A stretch of DNA of 64,000 bases from Crocodylus rhombifer (GCA_038503035.1 JAVSML010001154.1:49411-113410); one strand, 5' to 3'. Shown: positions 39,352 through 53,854, numbered from the stretch's first letter. Made by a program: numbers and translations. The notes: generated by a model not told the origin, from the sequence alone.

Positions 39352-40250
39352 AGGACTTGTCTATACTAGGAAGTATTGCCACTTCAACTATCCTATAATG
39401 GCAAAACCCTCTGGTTCAGGCACAGCTATAACACTATACTGGTGCTTACACCAGCACTGCTTTTTTCCCAGTTTGAGAAGTAAAACAAGCTGGGTTCCTA
39501 CCTAAACAGCTGTTCTTGAGGCATGGTCAGGGTTGAGACATACAAGAAGAGACAAAAGCTCCATTCTATAAAGAATATGTATTAAGAGATAAACACAAGT
39601 GCACTAACAAGCAATGTATTAATGATCTTGCTAAGTGGATGCTCTGTCTCAGAAAGTGTTGATCAGACAGCCCTTAGGGTCCATGGGACAGCATATCACC
39701 TCAGTGGTCTTGAAAGTATGTCCAACCACTTTCTCTACACTCTTACCTTTATTAGCTTATCTACTCTAATGCTTAAACATGCTTTATGGTAATTTTCCTA
39801 TACCTATCGGCTTAAAACTCTACTTTACACTCCCAATTACATTTCACTTATGCCCATACAAGGTGATGTTAGTTACATCTCTTTCTTTGCAAAACAGGAT
39901 TACAAATTTTCATCCAAATTTAGCCATCCCAAAGTTTTAACCAGGCCTGCAAAGCTAGAGCAAAATTACTGATAAGCTCAGCTTTTCTAATTCACTAGAG
40001 CCTTAATAAGCTTTTGCAATGTAATGATGAACTCAGCCTTTAATAAGCTTTGCTGTGGAGAAGGGTGGAGACATGGAAAATGTGATCAGATGCTGACTGC
40101 AGCTTTTCGGCCTACAGTATCCATGACACCAGTATACCTGGGGATCCACTCAATGGCTGATATCAAAGTAACCGTAAAACGGGGGGGGGGAAACGGCATT
40201 CCTCACTAACATAGCTACCCTAGTGCAATTTTTCTAATGTAGATAAGCGC
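39352..40250. mobile_element. MITE-like element with CTTGTCTATACTAGGAAG termini
   Basis: Left end GGACTTGTCTATACTAGGAA and right end CTAATGTAGATAAGCGCTTA form an imperfect inverted repeat. The middle contains a G9 run near 40180. Possibly a small element interrupted by unrelated sequence. Confidence 0.4.
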
Positions 40251-40279
40251 TTAAGAGTCGATATGAAAATAAGGCTGAA

Positions 40280-40525
40280 GTTTGGTCTATACTACAAAGT
40301 TTTGTCAGCATAGCTTTGTCAGCAAAACCTCAATATGGATGGAAGCAACTACGCCAACAGAAAAAAACTTCTGCTGACTTAGCTATGATCATTCTGGTAA
40401 AGGGGAGACAACTATGCCAGAAGAAAAACCCCTTCAGCTGGCATAAGCCCCATCTCCAAAGAGGGTCTCTGCTAATATAGCAGTAGCAGCTCACATGTTT
40501 TAGGCTTAGATACAACTTAGGAACT
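40280..40525. mobile_element. MITE-like element next to the 39352 copy
   Basis: Left TTTGGTCTATACTACAAAG and right GGCTTAGATACAACTTAG are rough inverted copies. The interior has AGCATAGCTTTGTCAGCAAA and AACTATGCCAGAAGAAAAA motifs typical of reptile MITEs as I remember them. Confidence 0.4.
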
Positions 40526-42479
40526 TTTGATAATATTATCCACAGTGCCTTCCAGCAGGAAAGCAAACTAAGATGTCCAGTCATTTCTAACTATGGTAAG
40601 AATAGTTCTTCTTAGGGCAAGAACAATGTTTAAGGTAGATGTCCTGAAGACCACAGACAAGAGCAGAGCCAATCAGGTAACTTCTTTTGTGACCTGCTAG
40701 CTGTTTGATTTGCCATGGAGTTCTCTCAGCACAGCCTTAAACTCCTTGCAACATTAAAAAATGTACCACCATTACCGACACTGGTATTTACTATTTTCTC
40801 CTTAGTGTGCCCTCAGCTTTATCAAAGTGGCTGGATAATCCAGACAGGTTTTCTTAATGTGAGGTTATAATAGGTTTTGTCAGTTTTCCACCTTTGTCTC
40901 TCTCAGCATTAAAAACCACAATATAATATTTTAAATATATCTATTTTGTCAGAAACTATACCCCAGTCCCCCATGCACCAGAGGTCTTCTAAGATTCTGA
41001 GCTGAAGGGTAGGGACTGGGGGCTTGATATATTGAAGTGAGCTTGATACTTTAACTTTGTATTTCTATGAGCCATGAACACAGTCATGGGTAATAAAAAC
41101 AGTCTTCAGCCTGCTTCAGCTTACACCAGACTGCAGTAGAAGAACAAAAGAATGGCTTATGCCAGATGAACAGAAAACCTGGCCCACTTCCTCCTGTGTT
41201 CAGACAGTGGCTAGCACATTGTCAGTGCCTCCAGACTGGCAATTAATAAATATTACACAACAAACAACAGCAAGAATGATTTTTTCTGAATCTATTTCCC
41301 CAGTTTCAATATTTGTGTGGTAGAGCAGCCAGGAAAGCTTGCTGAACATGCAGAATGATTTATTAGAGGGTTTAAAAAAAATCAAATGTCATAAGCACAT
41401 ACAGTCTGAGATTGGTGCTTCTTGCTGTGGCACAAAGGAGTCTCATTCAGGGGATGCAGTTGTGAGTTTTACTGCACAGCAGAGCTAAAATCATTCAGTG
41501 CCTAAAAGTGAACTGTCACAGGCAGAATGAGGTAGAGACCTTCCGCTCACTCCAGCAGCAGTTCAAGTCCTGCCTTCTTTTGTCTCTTGTTTTTTCTTCA
41601 GGGAACACACCTTGGTCCTGTTCCTTCTGAATTTGTCATAGGGTTACTATGAGGTTGGGCCTGGAGTAAAGTGTACTCCCTGAGCAGTCCCATTAAAAAG
41701 GAGTGAAAGTGATCCCAACAGTAGAGCTTTTTCAAGAGAAGGAGCTCATTTCCTTAGGCAGATCCATCAAGTAAATGTAGTTTCCCTTTTTAATTCCTAG
41801 ATCAACAGTTCTAAGGATCCATTGGTTGGCTGCAGGACCGGTTTATGCTGCCAGCTGTGTTTAAGGCATTATATTAGATGGCCTTGGCCCACATAAAATG
41901 CTCAAGCAAGGGTGTGGTTGAATTAAACTGTGCAGAACGACATGTGGAAATGTCATAAAGAGACTTGTGCCCTGTATAAAATAATCTCAACAGCGTCATA
42001 GAAAACCTGACATCATTTGAAGCTTATCTTTGTCTGTGTACACTAGCAGAGGTATAATTCCTTCATCCTCCCACAGAAGTTTTGCCTAAGTAACCCATGA
42101 TCTTCCATATCAATTCCTCACTTACAGCTAAGTAAACACAAAGTTCAATATTGCCATTTGATTAAACATTTTCCACCCACTTGGTGCAAGGAAAACTCTT
42201 TTTGTGAAAAATAATAGGAATGGGTTGTCCAAATTCAATTTTTGTACTGCTTTCATCAAACCAATAGAAAAACTGGGTTAGTTAAATTGCTGCAGTGATG
42301 CACAATAAGGCTGCTCAACCCATACCTGGTCTAAATCTGACTTGTACAGCCCTGTTGTCTGGCTCATGGACTCTCCGCGGTTCCAAAACTTTGGCAGTAC
42401 AGGAGCGTTGGTAGTTAGTGTTAATTTGTGGTCCCCTGCTGCCAAAAGTCCAGACTCATGGGGAGCCCTGCAGGCTGGA

Positions 42480-42880
42480 TAACATGGCTCCATGGGCTAG
42501 ATTGCAGGGTTGGGCCAGCACAGGTCTAACCAGTGCAGAGCCCAATTTGGACGTATGGGGCTGAAGCTGGCTGCCGTGAGGCCCAATCCAGGTGTGAAGG
42601 GCTGGATCCAGCCAGCACAGGGCCAATCTGGGCTTGCAGGGACTGATCTGGGTATACAGAGTCAGATCTGGCCAGCACAAAGCCAATTTGGGCTTGTGGG
42701 TCCTGGCTGGTGTGGGGCCTGATCCGGGTTGAAGAGACTCAATCCAGCCAGCAGGGGATTGGACCCAGGCATGCAGAGTCTGATCTACCCAGCATGGTGC
42801 CTGATCTGCAGGGCCCAATCCAAGCTCACAGGGCTAGAACTGGCAGTGCAGGTCCCAATCAGGGCGTGGGGATCTGGATG
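42480..42880. repeat. Degenerate tandem array, about 60-bp period
   Basis: Units built on CCAGCACAGGGCCAATCTGG plus GCTTGCAGGGACTGATCTGG recur about six times. The minus-strand frame over it shows the same periodicity (repeated KLALCW/RLALCWLDP). A repeat array, not a protein gene. Confidence 0.6.
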
Positions 42881-43455
42881 ATTGACCCCTGCAAACTAAC
42901 CCCATGCCTCTCATCCATCCCACTGATGGGCACCACTCAGTGCTGGATTTAGGTTTAAACTACTTAAACTACAGCTTAGGGCCTCACAATATGAGGGGCC
43001 TCTAAATAAGAAAAAAACCTGACTCAATATCACGTTGTATAATAATCAGTTGGCAAATAAAGGAGATATGGGAAAATGACTCTCTAAATATTGACATTTT
43101 CATTCTAATATGACAAAAATATACATATATATGGCTTCACAGTTATTATTCATATTGAGTTAATCAATTTGTTCAGAAATAACCATAATTCATCTTAAAA
43201 TTTCATGAAAATCCATTTTCCTGGATTATTTTTATTGTAGGGGCCTCTTAAACTGGACATAGTCATAATCTGGCACTGACACCACTAATCTAGAGGGCAG
43301 ACAGTCACATAACATGAGGGGTTGTACCAATTCAACTAAACCCACTCTTCTACATTTCAGTTCAATTAGTGTAAAAAATGTTTGTGGACTAAACAGAAAG
43401 TTTAGACCCAGTATTAAGACATCAAAACTTCCAAAGGTGGGATTCTGATACCTAC

Positions 43456-43555
43456 CCAGTGAATTTAGTTTTCTTGGAAAGGCATATCACCATTTCATCA
43501 GACAACACTTGCAAAGCAGGATGAATGGTGTCACTGAGAAAGTGAAATCTGGTTC
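43456..43555 (-). CDS. CMYA5: CMYA5 exon: linker between FN3 and SPRY domains
   Basis: A short 100-base exon, too small to stand out by length, found because the FN3 exon (phase 1) and the SPRY exon (needing two bases before it) required a piece between them. On the minus strand the acceptor is TTCACAACAG and the donor is ACTGG|GTAGGT. It holds two bases, 32 codons and two bases. The peptide starts TRFHFLSDTIHPALQV and ends KKTKFTG. The TRF..L.DT.HPALQ pattern is the PRY-like strand that precedes SPRY in the CMYA5/FSD2/TRIM families, where HPAL or HP.L is the usual signature. Both junction codons give Gly. The middle (SDEMVICLSKK) is the part least like mammalian myospryn as I remember it. 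Confidence 0.88.
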
Positions 43556-45065
<1,510 letters not shown>

Positions 45066-46322
45066 TCAACAAGTTTCATAAGTAAAAATGCATACTAACA
45101 TCTACATCAGAAAATACCTGTTTATATAAACTGTCAAGTTACTTTAGATACCTCATACTATCTTTGAATGTTCCAGTTGTTGGCACTGTAGAAAGACAGA
45201 GCTGGAATACAGTACTAGTAAATAGATGGACAGATCTTTCTTTTTTTAATTCAGATTATGTGGCGTTTCTTCAGTTGTACCTATAATTTTTACTTACTTT
45301 ATTTGCTTCTTTATTGGATTATATTCTTTTAGATGACTAGATTCTGTGTTGCCTTGCACCTGGTATAGTCATTTAATCTATACAAATGTCATTCTAAGTT
45401 AGGAGTATTTTACAGCCACTTTGTATTCACTTGTGCAGATCTAAGTGATTCTATCAGATGCACAGCAATGGAGACTCAGCCGTCCTGATTTTTGTTGGCT
45501 GCTAAATGAATGAGTTAATGAAGAAAAAGAACCTTTAATAAATGCAACTGCATGAAAGCAAGGAGACCAGAATGATTGTGGAGATCCAACTTGCAGAGTA
45601 AACACAGAAATGCATGCTTCTTTTATTGTGGGCTCTCATTTCCCAAATCATTCAACAATACAAATGGGATTCTCCTCCCTTCCTGCGCAGTGCACTTTAA
45701 CTACACAGTATTAGGAGAGCTGTGCTTTGGCACAGTGTCCTAGATTAGCTGATCCTGCCCATTATAGTTCCTCAGAAGCTGCTGCCCTCACCTCCTCCAC
45801 TATAGGCACTGCCATTATGCATTACCAGAACTTCTTCACAGATGCTGCGATGTTCTGCTGAAGGCACCACAAATATCTAGACAAATGCAGACTTTACTTT
45901 ATATTGTGCCTAAACTGAAATGAGCTTACTTTGCATTTACTTATTTCCTGGTTCCAGATTTTCAAAACCCCACATAAGGGGTGAGCTATAAAGAATATGC
46001 ATATACCCACTCGATGCATGAAACCCAGTATTTGAGTGCTCAGTGAGCATCAACCTGCATAGTTTAAGTAATGTTGCCAACAAGTACCAGTTGGCATGTG
46101 CCACACAATTAGCCAGCTTTCAAGTGCAAATGCAGGTGGTTATCTTCAAATGTCTGCCCCTTTGTGTAAAGCCTGCCCTCTCCTCCGTGCGGGGAGAAGG
46201 CACCTGCAGCAGAGCAACGTGCTTCTGCTGTACAAGGACAAGCAGGGGCTTTATTCTGCACAAGGCCCCTGCGTAGCAAATCCCATGTGTGTGGTGAACA
46301 ACCGAAGAGAGGAACTCCTTGG

Positions 46323-46805
46323 GCAGGTCCAGATGAGCATTCACATGCAGCATGCAGCACTGCAGATCTATCTGCAGCACTGCATACCGCACCTGCCACA
46401 CATGCGGGCATTCCCTGCATTGTTAATTTGCAGTGCAGGGTGGGGTTTTGACACTGGAGGGATCCCTGTGTCAAAAAAAAACCCACCACCTGAAAAAAGC
46501 AGGGCAGCCCACTTGGTGGCAGCATGCACAGCCTGAAATTGGAGTTTGGCTAGCTAGAACCACACTCTGGCTGCTGGCCAGGCTCTCTGCTGCCAGATTG
46601 CTGCTGCTGGAGCCCTGGGAAGCCCCCCAGATCCCAGTTAAGGCTTCTGGAGCCCAGCCTCCCCTATCCCACTCAGGACAACTTGCTGCCTACCAGAGTG
46701 CACTTGCATGGATGGGCTTTCCCCAGGGACAAGCAGCAGCGGCATATATGCTTCTGCTTTGTCTCTGGGGAAAAGCACATGCATGCTCATCTGGATACGC
46801 CGCTT
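46323..46805. mobile_element. MITE with TCCAGATGAGCAT termini
   Basis: Inverted ends GTCCAGATGAGCATTCACATG and GCACATGCATGCTCATCTGGAT about 480 bases apart. The interior is GC-rich with many GCAGCA/TGCAG motifs. Long frames over it are not conserved proteins that I recognise. Confidence 0.55.
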
Positions 46806-49800
46806 TTGTCTGTCTGCTGTGTGAGGTTCAGAGAAGTGCCCTGAGCAGGTCTCTTTAGCCACTGGACTGTCAAAACCTCCACAAAAAACTCTGAAGCTTT
46901 CCTGAAACGTGGAAAAGTATTTCATCTACATACAGCCGAGGATTCCTCCTAAGCCTGGCAGTTACTACACAATTTCTCAGCACCCAGTCTGGTTATTAAG
47001 GCCAGGTGCTAGAGCCTAAACTTGGAGCAGATCAAAATTTTCCTTCAATGGAAGCCAAGAGAAGATTCTTTACTTGGGGCACTGTCAATCAGACCAGACT
47101 GCTTTCAGTACTGTAATACATGCCATTGAGCTGGAACTAGAGCACCTTTTCCAGCACTAGTTTGCCTGATTGCATATTATGTCAGACAGGCAAGCCCTGT
47201 TCTCAAGTAAGACCATGGCTGTTGATTTACATAAACTATTTTTCCCCAGATGCTCCACCAGAGAGCAATACAAACTGAAGAATGATCCGTGTTTGACAAT
47301 TAGGGTTTTTACATTCATGCTTCAGCCTTTTTTATCAGATATGCATAAAGTCCAGCAGTCCTCACACGTTCCTGACTAAGGCAAACTCCAATTTTCTTCA
47401 AAGGGAGCTGCGTGTTGATAAGGAGTTCAGGACTGCCACCTACAGCAGTACCAGCTAATTTGTTTCAGTGGCTGCATCACAGTTTTTACAGTGGTGTTTG
47501 CTGTTTTAAAAAGTAAGAGAAAAATCAGTAAGTCCTTCAAAGTTGCTTCCAATCAGAAAAAAACTTCAAATAATTTGGAGTTCTTGTATTATCAGAACCT
47601 CTTTATAACCTTGTTAATGAATGAAGGATACTAATAAGCTAAGCTGAACCTGATGGAGAAGAGACCAGTTGTTTGGTTACTAAGTACATGACCAAGATCT
47701 AGAGTCAATGAGGTATTTAAGCCTGTATTTAACTTGAAGTCACAATGGTGTATGGTCACTGGAAGGGGGATGAATAAGGAGGTGGTGGTCTTTTGACATG
47801 CAAAAAGAAAGAGGCTGGCCCAAGTATGGGGGAAACATGGAGAAAGGTATTATAAGAGTGTAAGATGATAGAAGAGAGGCTGTGGAAGCCCAGATTCAGG
47901 GAGAAGGGGAGCTCAGGAAAGCCTTTAAGTAAATTCTCCAAACTTTCTAGCTTGAGCAAGTTAGGAGCTGGGGTACCCAGTTATATTAAAATGCTGTCCT
48001 GACATCCCTGTATTTTTGGAGGTGAATTCATTTTTCACTGTTCTCCATTAAACAGTTCTGTAAAAACAAGCAAAGAATAGGCAAGGGGGAGTTTTCCTCA
48101 GGCTCTTAAGAGTCATGAAATTAGGATATACTGAGGTACATACAAAAATGGAAAAAAAACCCTCTATCACACAGTAATCACTTCTGCAAAATGCCTTACT
48201 GTTTTCATTGGCAGATGCCATAATAGTCACTGCTGTCCATGAAAGTAGATCTCCTTTACTTTTGCATCCTAGATCAATTATTTGATATATCTTCAATATC
48301 TAATCAAGAGAAGTACAGCTGATTCTGAGTAGACCTAGAAGCCTGCTGTAATGTCCCCACTCTAGAACCAGAGACCCCAAATCCAGGGGTTCAGTTCATT
48401 ATAGAGTAGCATCAGCCATCAAGTTTAGACTTGGCCTTCTTCCAAGTGTGAGCATGTTCTAATACATTGTTTGGGTCCATCGTCACATTTGTAATGACAA
48501 TATTTCACCTGCACCTCCAATTTAATTAAAGCACAAAGTCATCTGGCCTCTAAACAGACCTACTGTGGAAAGCAGCGGTCAGATTTTCCAATAAATGTCC
48601 TGTGTTTAGTAATCTATTTTATCTAGCTTTAAGCTTCCTAAGAAAAAGAGCTCATAAATTTTAGCTGAGATTAAGGCTTAAAATAACAGTCCTGCTGGTA
48701 CCAAGTAATGAAACAGGATATGCCAACAAGATGGAATTTCGATGCAACACAGTTACTTTGAAGCAGCTCTAGACTCACAACAGGGTCCGCCCCAAAGAAA
48801 AAATCAGTCTCTCTGCGTTTCTGGTTTTATTTGGGTGCAAAGGGGGAGGAAAGCTGAGCTACTGAGGGCCCTAGTACCTTAATCAGTTCATTTAGTTGGT
48901 GGTGTTTAATGCTGGCTCTGCAATTGGAAATACAAGCTAAAGGTCTGATTATTGCTTAGCATACGGTGATATACGGCAGGCATATGGGAAGGGAAGATGT
49001 ATTGCTACCATCCTGATTGTGCTAAGGACAAAGCTTGCTTCATTTCCGAGCCCCTGTAATAGGCACTGATGCTAGATCTTCCTTAAAGTAGTATAAGCTG
49101 TTGAACCATGTAATTTTCTGTCACAGAGGGAAGGGAAATCAATCTAAAGAAATATGCTGAGTGTTTTGCCATATAGTCCCTGTTTAAAATATGTCTGCCC
49201 ACTTTGCTGATGATTGGAAATGTGGTTGTATTCTCAACTGATGAAACATCCTGGCCCTTTTCCAAAATGGTTTTATTTTTAGGTTTCACACTGTCCCTAC
49301 AACACATTTGTAACACAATACAACATGCAAGGAACAAAAATTGAAAGAATGCAAGATGTTTGATTTTTTTTCATTTTTTTTTCCAGTCTTCCTCTTTAGA
49401 ATGAGAAATTTATGCGTTTCAAAGCTGGGCTCTCCATTTCATGCACTATATCACTGTTTGAATTAGAGGAGAAAGGAGGCACATTAGCATTCACATTTAA
49501 ATTGGTGAGCAAGGTTCTCACACCTGAGTCTGACTGATGTGGTTCAATGCTTGTAAATTGCCTATCACATTAGAGATTTTCCTGATTGTGGGGAAATCTG
49601 ATTTTTTTCCCTCTATGCCAATAATTTAAAGGAATTCTTTCTAATATAGCATAAGCCTAACATAGCACATACCACTCAGAATGCCCTCAACATTGTAAAT
49701 AGCTGTTTTCCCTTACAGTAATCCACCAGTGAAACCTTACATCTAGAGCTCTGCTGTCATCATTAATATTCAGCAGACTGAGCATGGTGAAAATGGAGAA

Positions 49801-50211
49801 TGATTGTGTGGCTAAAGCAAAGGCCAGGGAATCAGGTGATCTGAGTTCCATTTTCTGCTCTGCTGTGATCTCCAGAACTAATTATTTTCTCAGGTACCCC
49901 CATCTTACAGTTTGACTTCAGGGGAGTTATACCTTAGTTACCCCAGCATAGGTGAAAGCAAAAATAAGCGCTTGGTGCATGCTTTCATGCAAATAACATA
50001 GGACCACATTTTTAAAATATCTCTCAATTAAGAAACCCTTGGCACTTACATAATCTCTGGACCATCACAGCTACAACATCACTCTAACACTCTCAATCTT
50101 GAGTGACTCCAGTTTGGGGTCACTCAGAAACCACTCTGATCAAGAGATCAGCTCCAGGGTTGCCATTCAGCTCACTGATAGTATTGGTTTTGCCTTTAGG
50201 AGTCTTTACAT

Positions 50212-50515
50212 CATGGGTGTCAAACATATGGCCCATCAGCTGGATCCGGCCTATGGAGCCGTATAACCTGGCGTCTTGGACTGACCCCATGCACCACATA
50301 TGGCATAAGGAGCTGATCTGGCACATGGGCTAAACAGAGCTCTGCAGGCCCTGTATGCAGTGCAGGGGGCCCAGGGCGTGGGATGCATGCAGTACCCTGC
50401 CAGCCTGGCCCTGCATGCCGGCTCTGGTGCACACAGACAGCCTGGGGCCTGATCCAGACTGGCCCTGGAGCCAGCACACAGACCTGGTCCAGAGCAGGTG
50501 TCACATGCTGTTCTA
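50212..50515. mobile_element. hAT-like element (GGGTGTCAAAC end) next to CR1
   Basis: Starts CATGGGTGTCAAACATATGGCCC, a typical reptile hAT MITE end. The right end, near AGGTGTCACATG, is a poorer inverted match. The interior is rich in GGGCC/TGCATGC motifs. It abuts the CR1 fragment that follows. Confidence 0.45.
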
Positions 50516-51125
50516 CAAGTTAAATCTATTTTGTATAAAACAGAACTCTTAAACCTGCCTCCTGATAATTCAGTAAGTGCCCCAGTGAGACTTCATAAAT
50601 AGCAGTTCCCCAGTCACTTTATTCACACTCTTCTTGATCTCAGAGACCTTGCTCATATCCCTCTTCAGCCTTCTCCTTACCAAAAAAATCATTGAAAAGT
50701 CATTCTTAGTACTGCAGCTGCTCCATATCTCATCTTTGTTGTTCTTCCCTTTTCTAATTCCACTATGTCCTTTTAAAGATGGGGAGCCCAGAACTGCACA
50801 CAGTATTCAAGATGTGGGTGCACCATGGATTTACAGTGTCATGATGATGTTTTCTGTTTTGTTTTTAGTTATTTTCTTAGTAATGCCCCCAACAATTCAT
50901 TGTCATTTTTAGTTGCCGTTGTGCAGTGTTTGGGAGAACTATCTACAATGCCTCCAAGGTTTCTGCCCTGAGTCATACTGGTTAGTTTAATGTATGTATT
51001 GCTAAGGATATTTTTTCCCCATGTGCATTACTTTGCACCTGTTAACACTGAAACTCATCTGCCATTTTTCTGCCTATTCCTTCAATGAAGGTCTCTTCCT
51101 TGTCACCTTTGATGGAAGTCTTAAT
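50516..51125 (-). mobile_element. CR1 LINE fragment, minus strand
   Basis: Read on minus it gives the standard CR1 order: AGGTGCAAAGTAATGCACAT, then GTAGATAGTTCTCCC, ATCCATGGTGCACCCACATC, TTGAATACTGTGTGCAGTTC and GGAATTAGAAAAGG. Internal stops and indels show it is dead. The hAT-like element at 50212 abuts its low-coordinate end. Confidence 0.8.
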
Positions 51126-51775
51126 ATAACTGAACGGGCATGGAGACTTTAGTGTTAGAAACGGTCCCTTCCAGTTTCAGGTCCAAACATACTGGTATGG
51201 AGGTTTGCTCCACTGGTCCCATATACTATACCAATTTCAGTTTCTAGCAGTGTCACTCTCCCACTGGTCATAAGGATGAATTTTACTCAGAAAAAAAACA
51301 CTTATTTCCACTTCTTATGAATTTACCACATACTAATTTCTGTTTCTAAGTCTAACAGATTTCTCATGTGATACATGATTTCTATCTGAACAGCCCACAC
51401 AGCTAATCTCTGGACTATATTTCTCTCAGTTTTCCATCATCCACCCACATCTCCATTGACTCCTTAACACAGAAGAGGCTGAACAGTGAGAAAACAGCAG
51501 AGTTATGGAAACTGAAAGAAATATTTCAAGCCCACATATCCTGGAAAAGGACTTAAGAAAAGCAAGACAGTGCGAGGAGGAGCTTCATAAGGTCCCACAC
51601 AGCCAGGAAGGAATCTTTGGCCACCCCAAGAGCAGATTAGGGATGCAGGAAATCTAAGAGTCCTCCATCAGATATTTTCCCTTCCATGTGAAAAGCTGAA
51701 GGAAGGACGGAAAAAACCTCCAAGAGGATTTATTTGCCAAGGTTCCCCTGGTGTTTCCATTGTGGAACCGGGCAC

Positions 51776-52090
51776 CTACACACGTGTCAGACTGCTTTGA
51801 CGGGTGCTAATTAGCATCATTAATCCATCTTCTGGAGCATGCTAATTAGCACACTCCAGCAGCCTCCACATCATGTGTATTCATTGTCTCCACACTTCAA
51901 AATGGAAGTGGAGCCACTTTAACTAAAGCTTGTTGAACAAGTATTTGTCAGTCAAACGTCATTTTGAAGTCTGGGATGCTGAATACCTGTGACACTGCGC
52001 CACTTTAATTAGAGCAGCTCTCAGAGCCACTCTAATTAAAGTGTTCCCCCCACCCCAGTCCAGACCTTGGAGCACATGTAAAAAAACCCT
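51776..52090. mobile_element. MITE-like element with TTAATTAGAGCAGCTCT motif
   Basis: Starts GGGCACCTACACACGTG and ends GCACATGTAAAAAAACCC. It shares CTTTAACTAAAGCTTGTTGAA and AATTAGAGCAGCTCTCAGAG with the element at 53855-54145, which lies in the opposite orientation. Confidence 0.5.
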
Positions 52091-52099
52091 TAAAATTGC

Positions 52100-52482
52100 C
52101 AACAGAAACAGGGCGGGGCCTGTCCCAAACTTAGCAGACCTCCCAGAGCGCACCAGATGCTTGTATCTGCCTGGCCTTCTGGAAACATGGTTCTCTTGAA
52201 ACATTCCTCCTTTGATTGTGGTGGATCCCCAGAACGAGAGCAGAAAAGTAATATACGCTGAATAGGTACTACTTTTTCCTAGCGAGTTCTGTCTGTCAGT
52301 GAGGGGGTGTGATTATGAATCAATACATTGTATGTAGTTAAGTAACATTTGCCTGGCCTGGCTCTATAAAGGATAGAGGGATCTGAACACAAGTGACAGC
52401 CTCCCTCTCACAGCATTATGGCCTGTTTACCTCTCCCATCCAATTGAGGACAGGGCACACCCTTGGGTGTACCTGGGTTACA
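52100..52482 (+). mobile_element. LTR fragment, family A copy with decayed poly(A) signal
   Basis: Aligns by eye with the end of the copy at 1-1051: TGGCTCTATAAAGGATAGAGG, a CCTCCCTCTCACAGCA segment, and an end CACCCTTGGGTGTACC then GGGTTACA at 52482. The poly(A) signal position (52322) reads AATACA instead of AATAAA, 160 bases before the end. The left border is uncertain because the U3 side is degenerate. Confidence 0.5.
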
Positions 52483-52657
52483 AAGAGATGGATGGAAAAT
52501 GGTGGGAAAGCAGTGGCAGCCTTTCTTGTAGACATGGGTGGATAATGGTGGGAAAGTTTTCAAGAATTTTCAAAAATTGTTCCATTCAGCACTGAGATGA
52601 AATGAAGATGCTTTAAAGTAAGAAGCCAGACACTGAGTGACCCTTAGTGAGTCAGTG

Positions 52658-52941
52658 CAGAGGTTGGCAACCTACAGCCCCTGGGATGGATCTTGTATGA
52701 CAAATGATTTCACCCAGCCCATAAAGCCCAGATGTCAGCAGCATTTTGGTAGTGGGGCAATCTAGTGGCGAGGAGAATCTGTGGTATTTGGCAGTGGTTG
52801 GGTCACATGCACAGTGGTGGTAATTCAGAGCCAGGGAGAGGGGAGAAACAGTGGCAGCAGCAGTCAGGTTGGAAGTGCTAGCTCAGCTTGGACTGAGATA
52901 CATTTTCTCAGCCTATCTCTGAAAAAAGTTGCCAACCACAG
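52658..52941. mobile_element. hAT-like element (CAGAGGTTGGCAAC end)
   Basis: The left CAGAGGTTGGCAACCT and right AGTTGCCAACCACAGG are inverted repeats about 284 bases apart. The flanking duplications are too decayed to call with confidence. Confidence 0.6.
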
Positions 52942-53159
52942 GGTTAGGGACATTCACTTAAGACACAGAAGACCCAGGTTTCAGTCCCTGATCTGCCTGA
53001 TTTGAAGTAAGGACCTGAAGATGGGTCTTTCACGTGCCAGGTGAATGCCCCAACCACTGGGCTATGGTTCCCCTGGGGTGCCTGGGGAATAGTACATTTC
53101 TAGAAATTCCAGCTTAATCAAACCTGGCACCTAAGATCCTGCAAAAAGTTGTAGTCTCA

Positions 53160-53297
53160 ATGAACTAGACAACACCTTGTCTCAAAGGCTAGACAATCAC
53201 CTTGCTGGGGTCGTTTGACCCCAGCTCTCTTTCCTGCCATGGCAGGGGGTCGGACTTGATGATCTGCTCAGGTCCTTTCCGACTCTACCAACTATGA
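53160..53297 (+). mobile_element. CR1 LINE 3' tail, plus strand
   Basis: CACCTTGCTGGGGTCGTTTG, then CTCTCTTTCCTGCCATGGC, CGGACTTGATGATCTGCTCA, GGTCCTTTCCGACTCTACCA and ACTATGAAACTA, the usual CR1 3' end of crocodilian type. Confidence 0.75.
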
Positions 53298-53305
53298 AAC
53301 TAAAC

Positions 53306-53783
53306 TAGGGCTATCAAACTTCTGAGCAGTCAGGGGCTGCTCACCCTATGGGCCACACTATCACAGCCCCCCCACCTCCCCTCCCCGCTTAGGCCATATG
53401 GGCCTGCTACATGGGCCTAAAAATCATCCCGCCGCTGTGTGCATGGCCCTCCCCACCTCCGCTGCACCAGGCATGCAGGTGACCCCATCTCTCTTTGCAC
53501 TGCATGCATGGGCAGCAGCCTCACCCTTCAGCTCCATGACCACAGACTCTCCCACTGCACAGTGCTACACAGGCACCTCACAGAGTCCCTGAGCACCAGA
53601 GGATGTGCTGCTCTACCTGCTGGGGTGGGGGCAGGATGTGGAAGGCAGAAAAGGGAAGGGGAGCCTGGAAACCCCTGATGCTGCTGCAGCCAGAGCAATG
53701 GGGGAGTGGCAGCTGGGTAGGAGCCTGAAGGCCATGGATTAACCCTTCAAAGGCCACGTAAAGCCACCAGTTGGACAGCCCTG
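53306..53783. mobile_element. hAT-like element inserted at a CR1 tail
   Basis: The ends TAGGGCTATCAAAC and GTTGGACAGCCCTG are inverted repeats flanked by AACTAAAC (53298-53305) and AACCAAAC (53784-53791), 7 of 8 matching. It lies directly at the 3' end of the CR1 fragment 53160-53297. Confidence 0.75.
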
Positions 53784-53854
53784 AACCAAACATCTTTTGA
53801 CAAAAGACCATTTTGTTAAAAAACTCCTCGCTAATTCGGATTTTTAGTTTTTGT

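Larger units (their letters stand above)
39008..43455 (-). other. CMYA5: CMYA5 intron between linker and SPRY exons
   Basis: A 4.4-kb phase 2 intron bounded by GTAGGT and ACCAATAG on the minus strand. It contains two related MITE-like elements (39352-40250 and 40280-40525) and a degenerate tandem array (42480-42880). The rest is AT-rich with no open coding-like segment. Confidence 0.85.
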
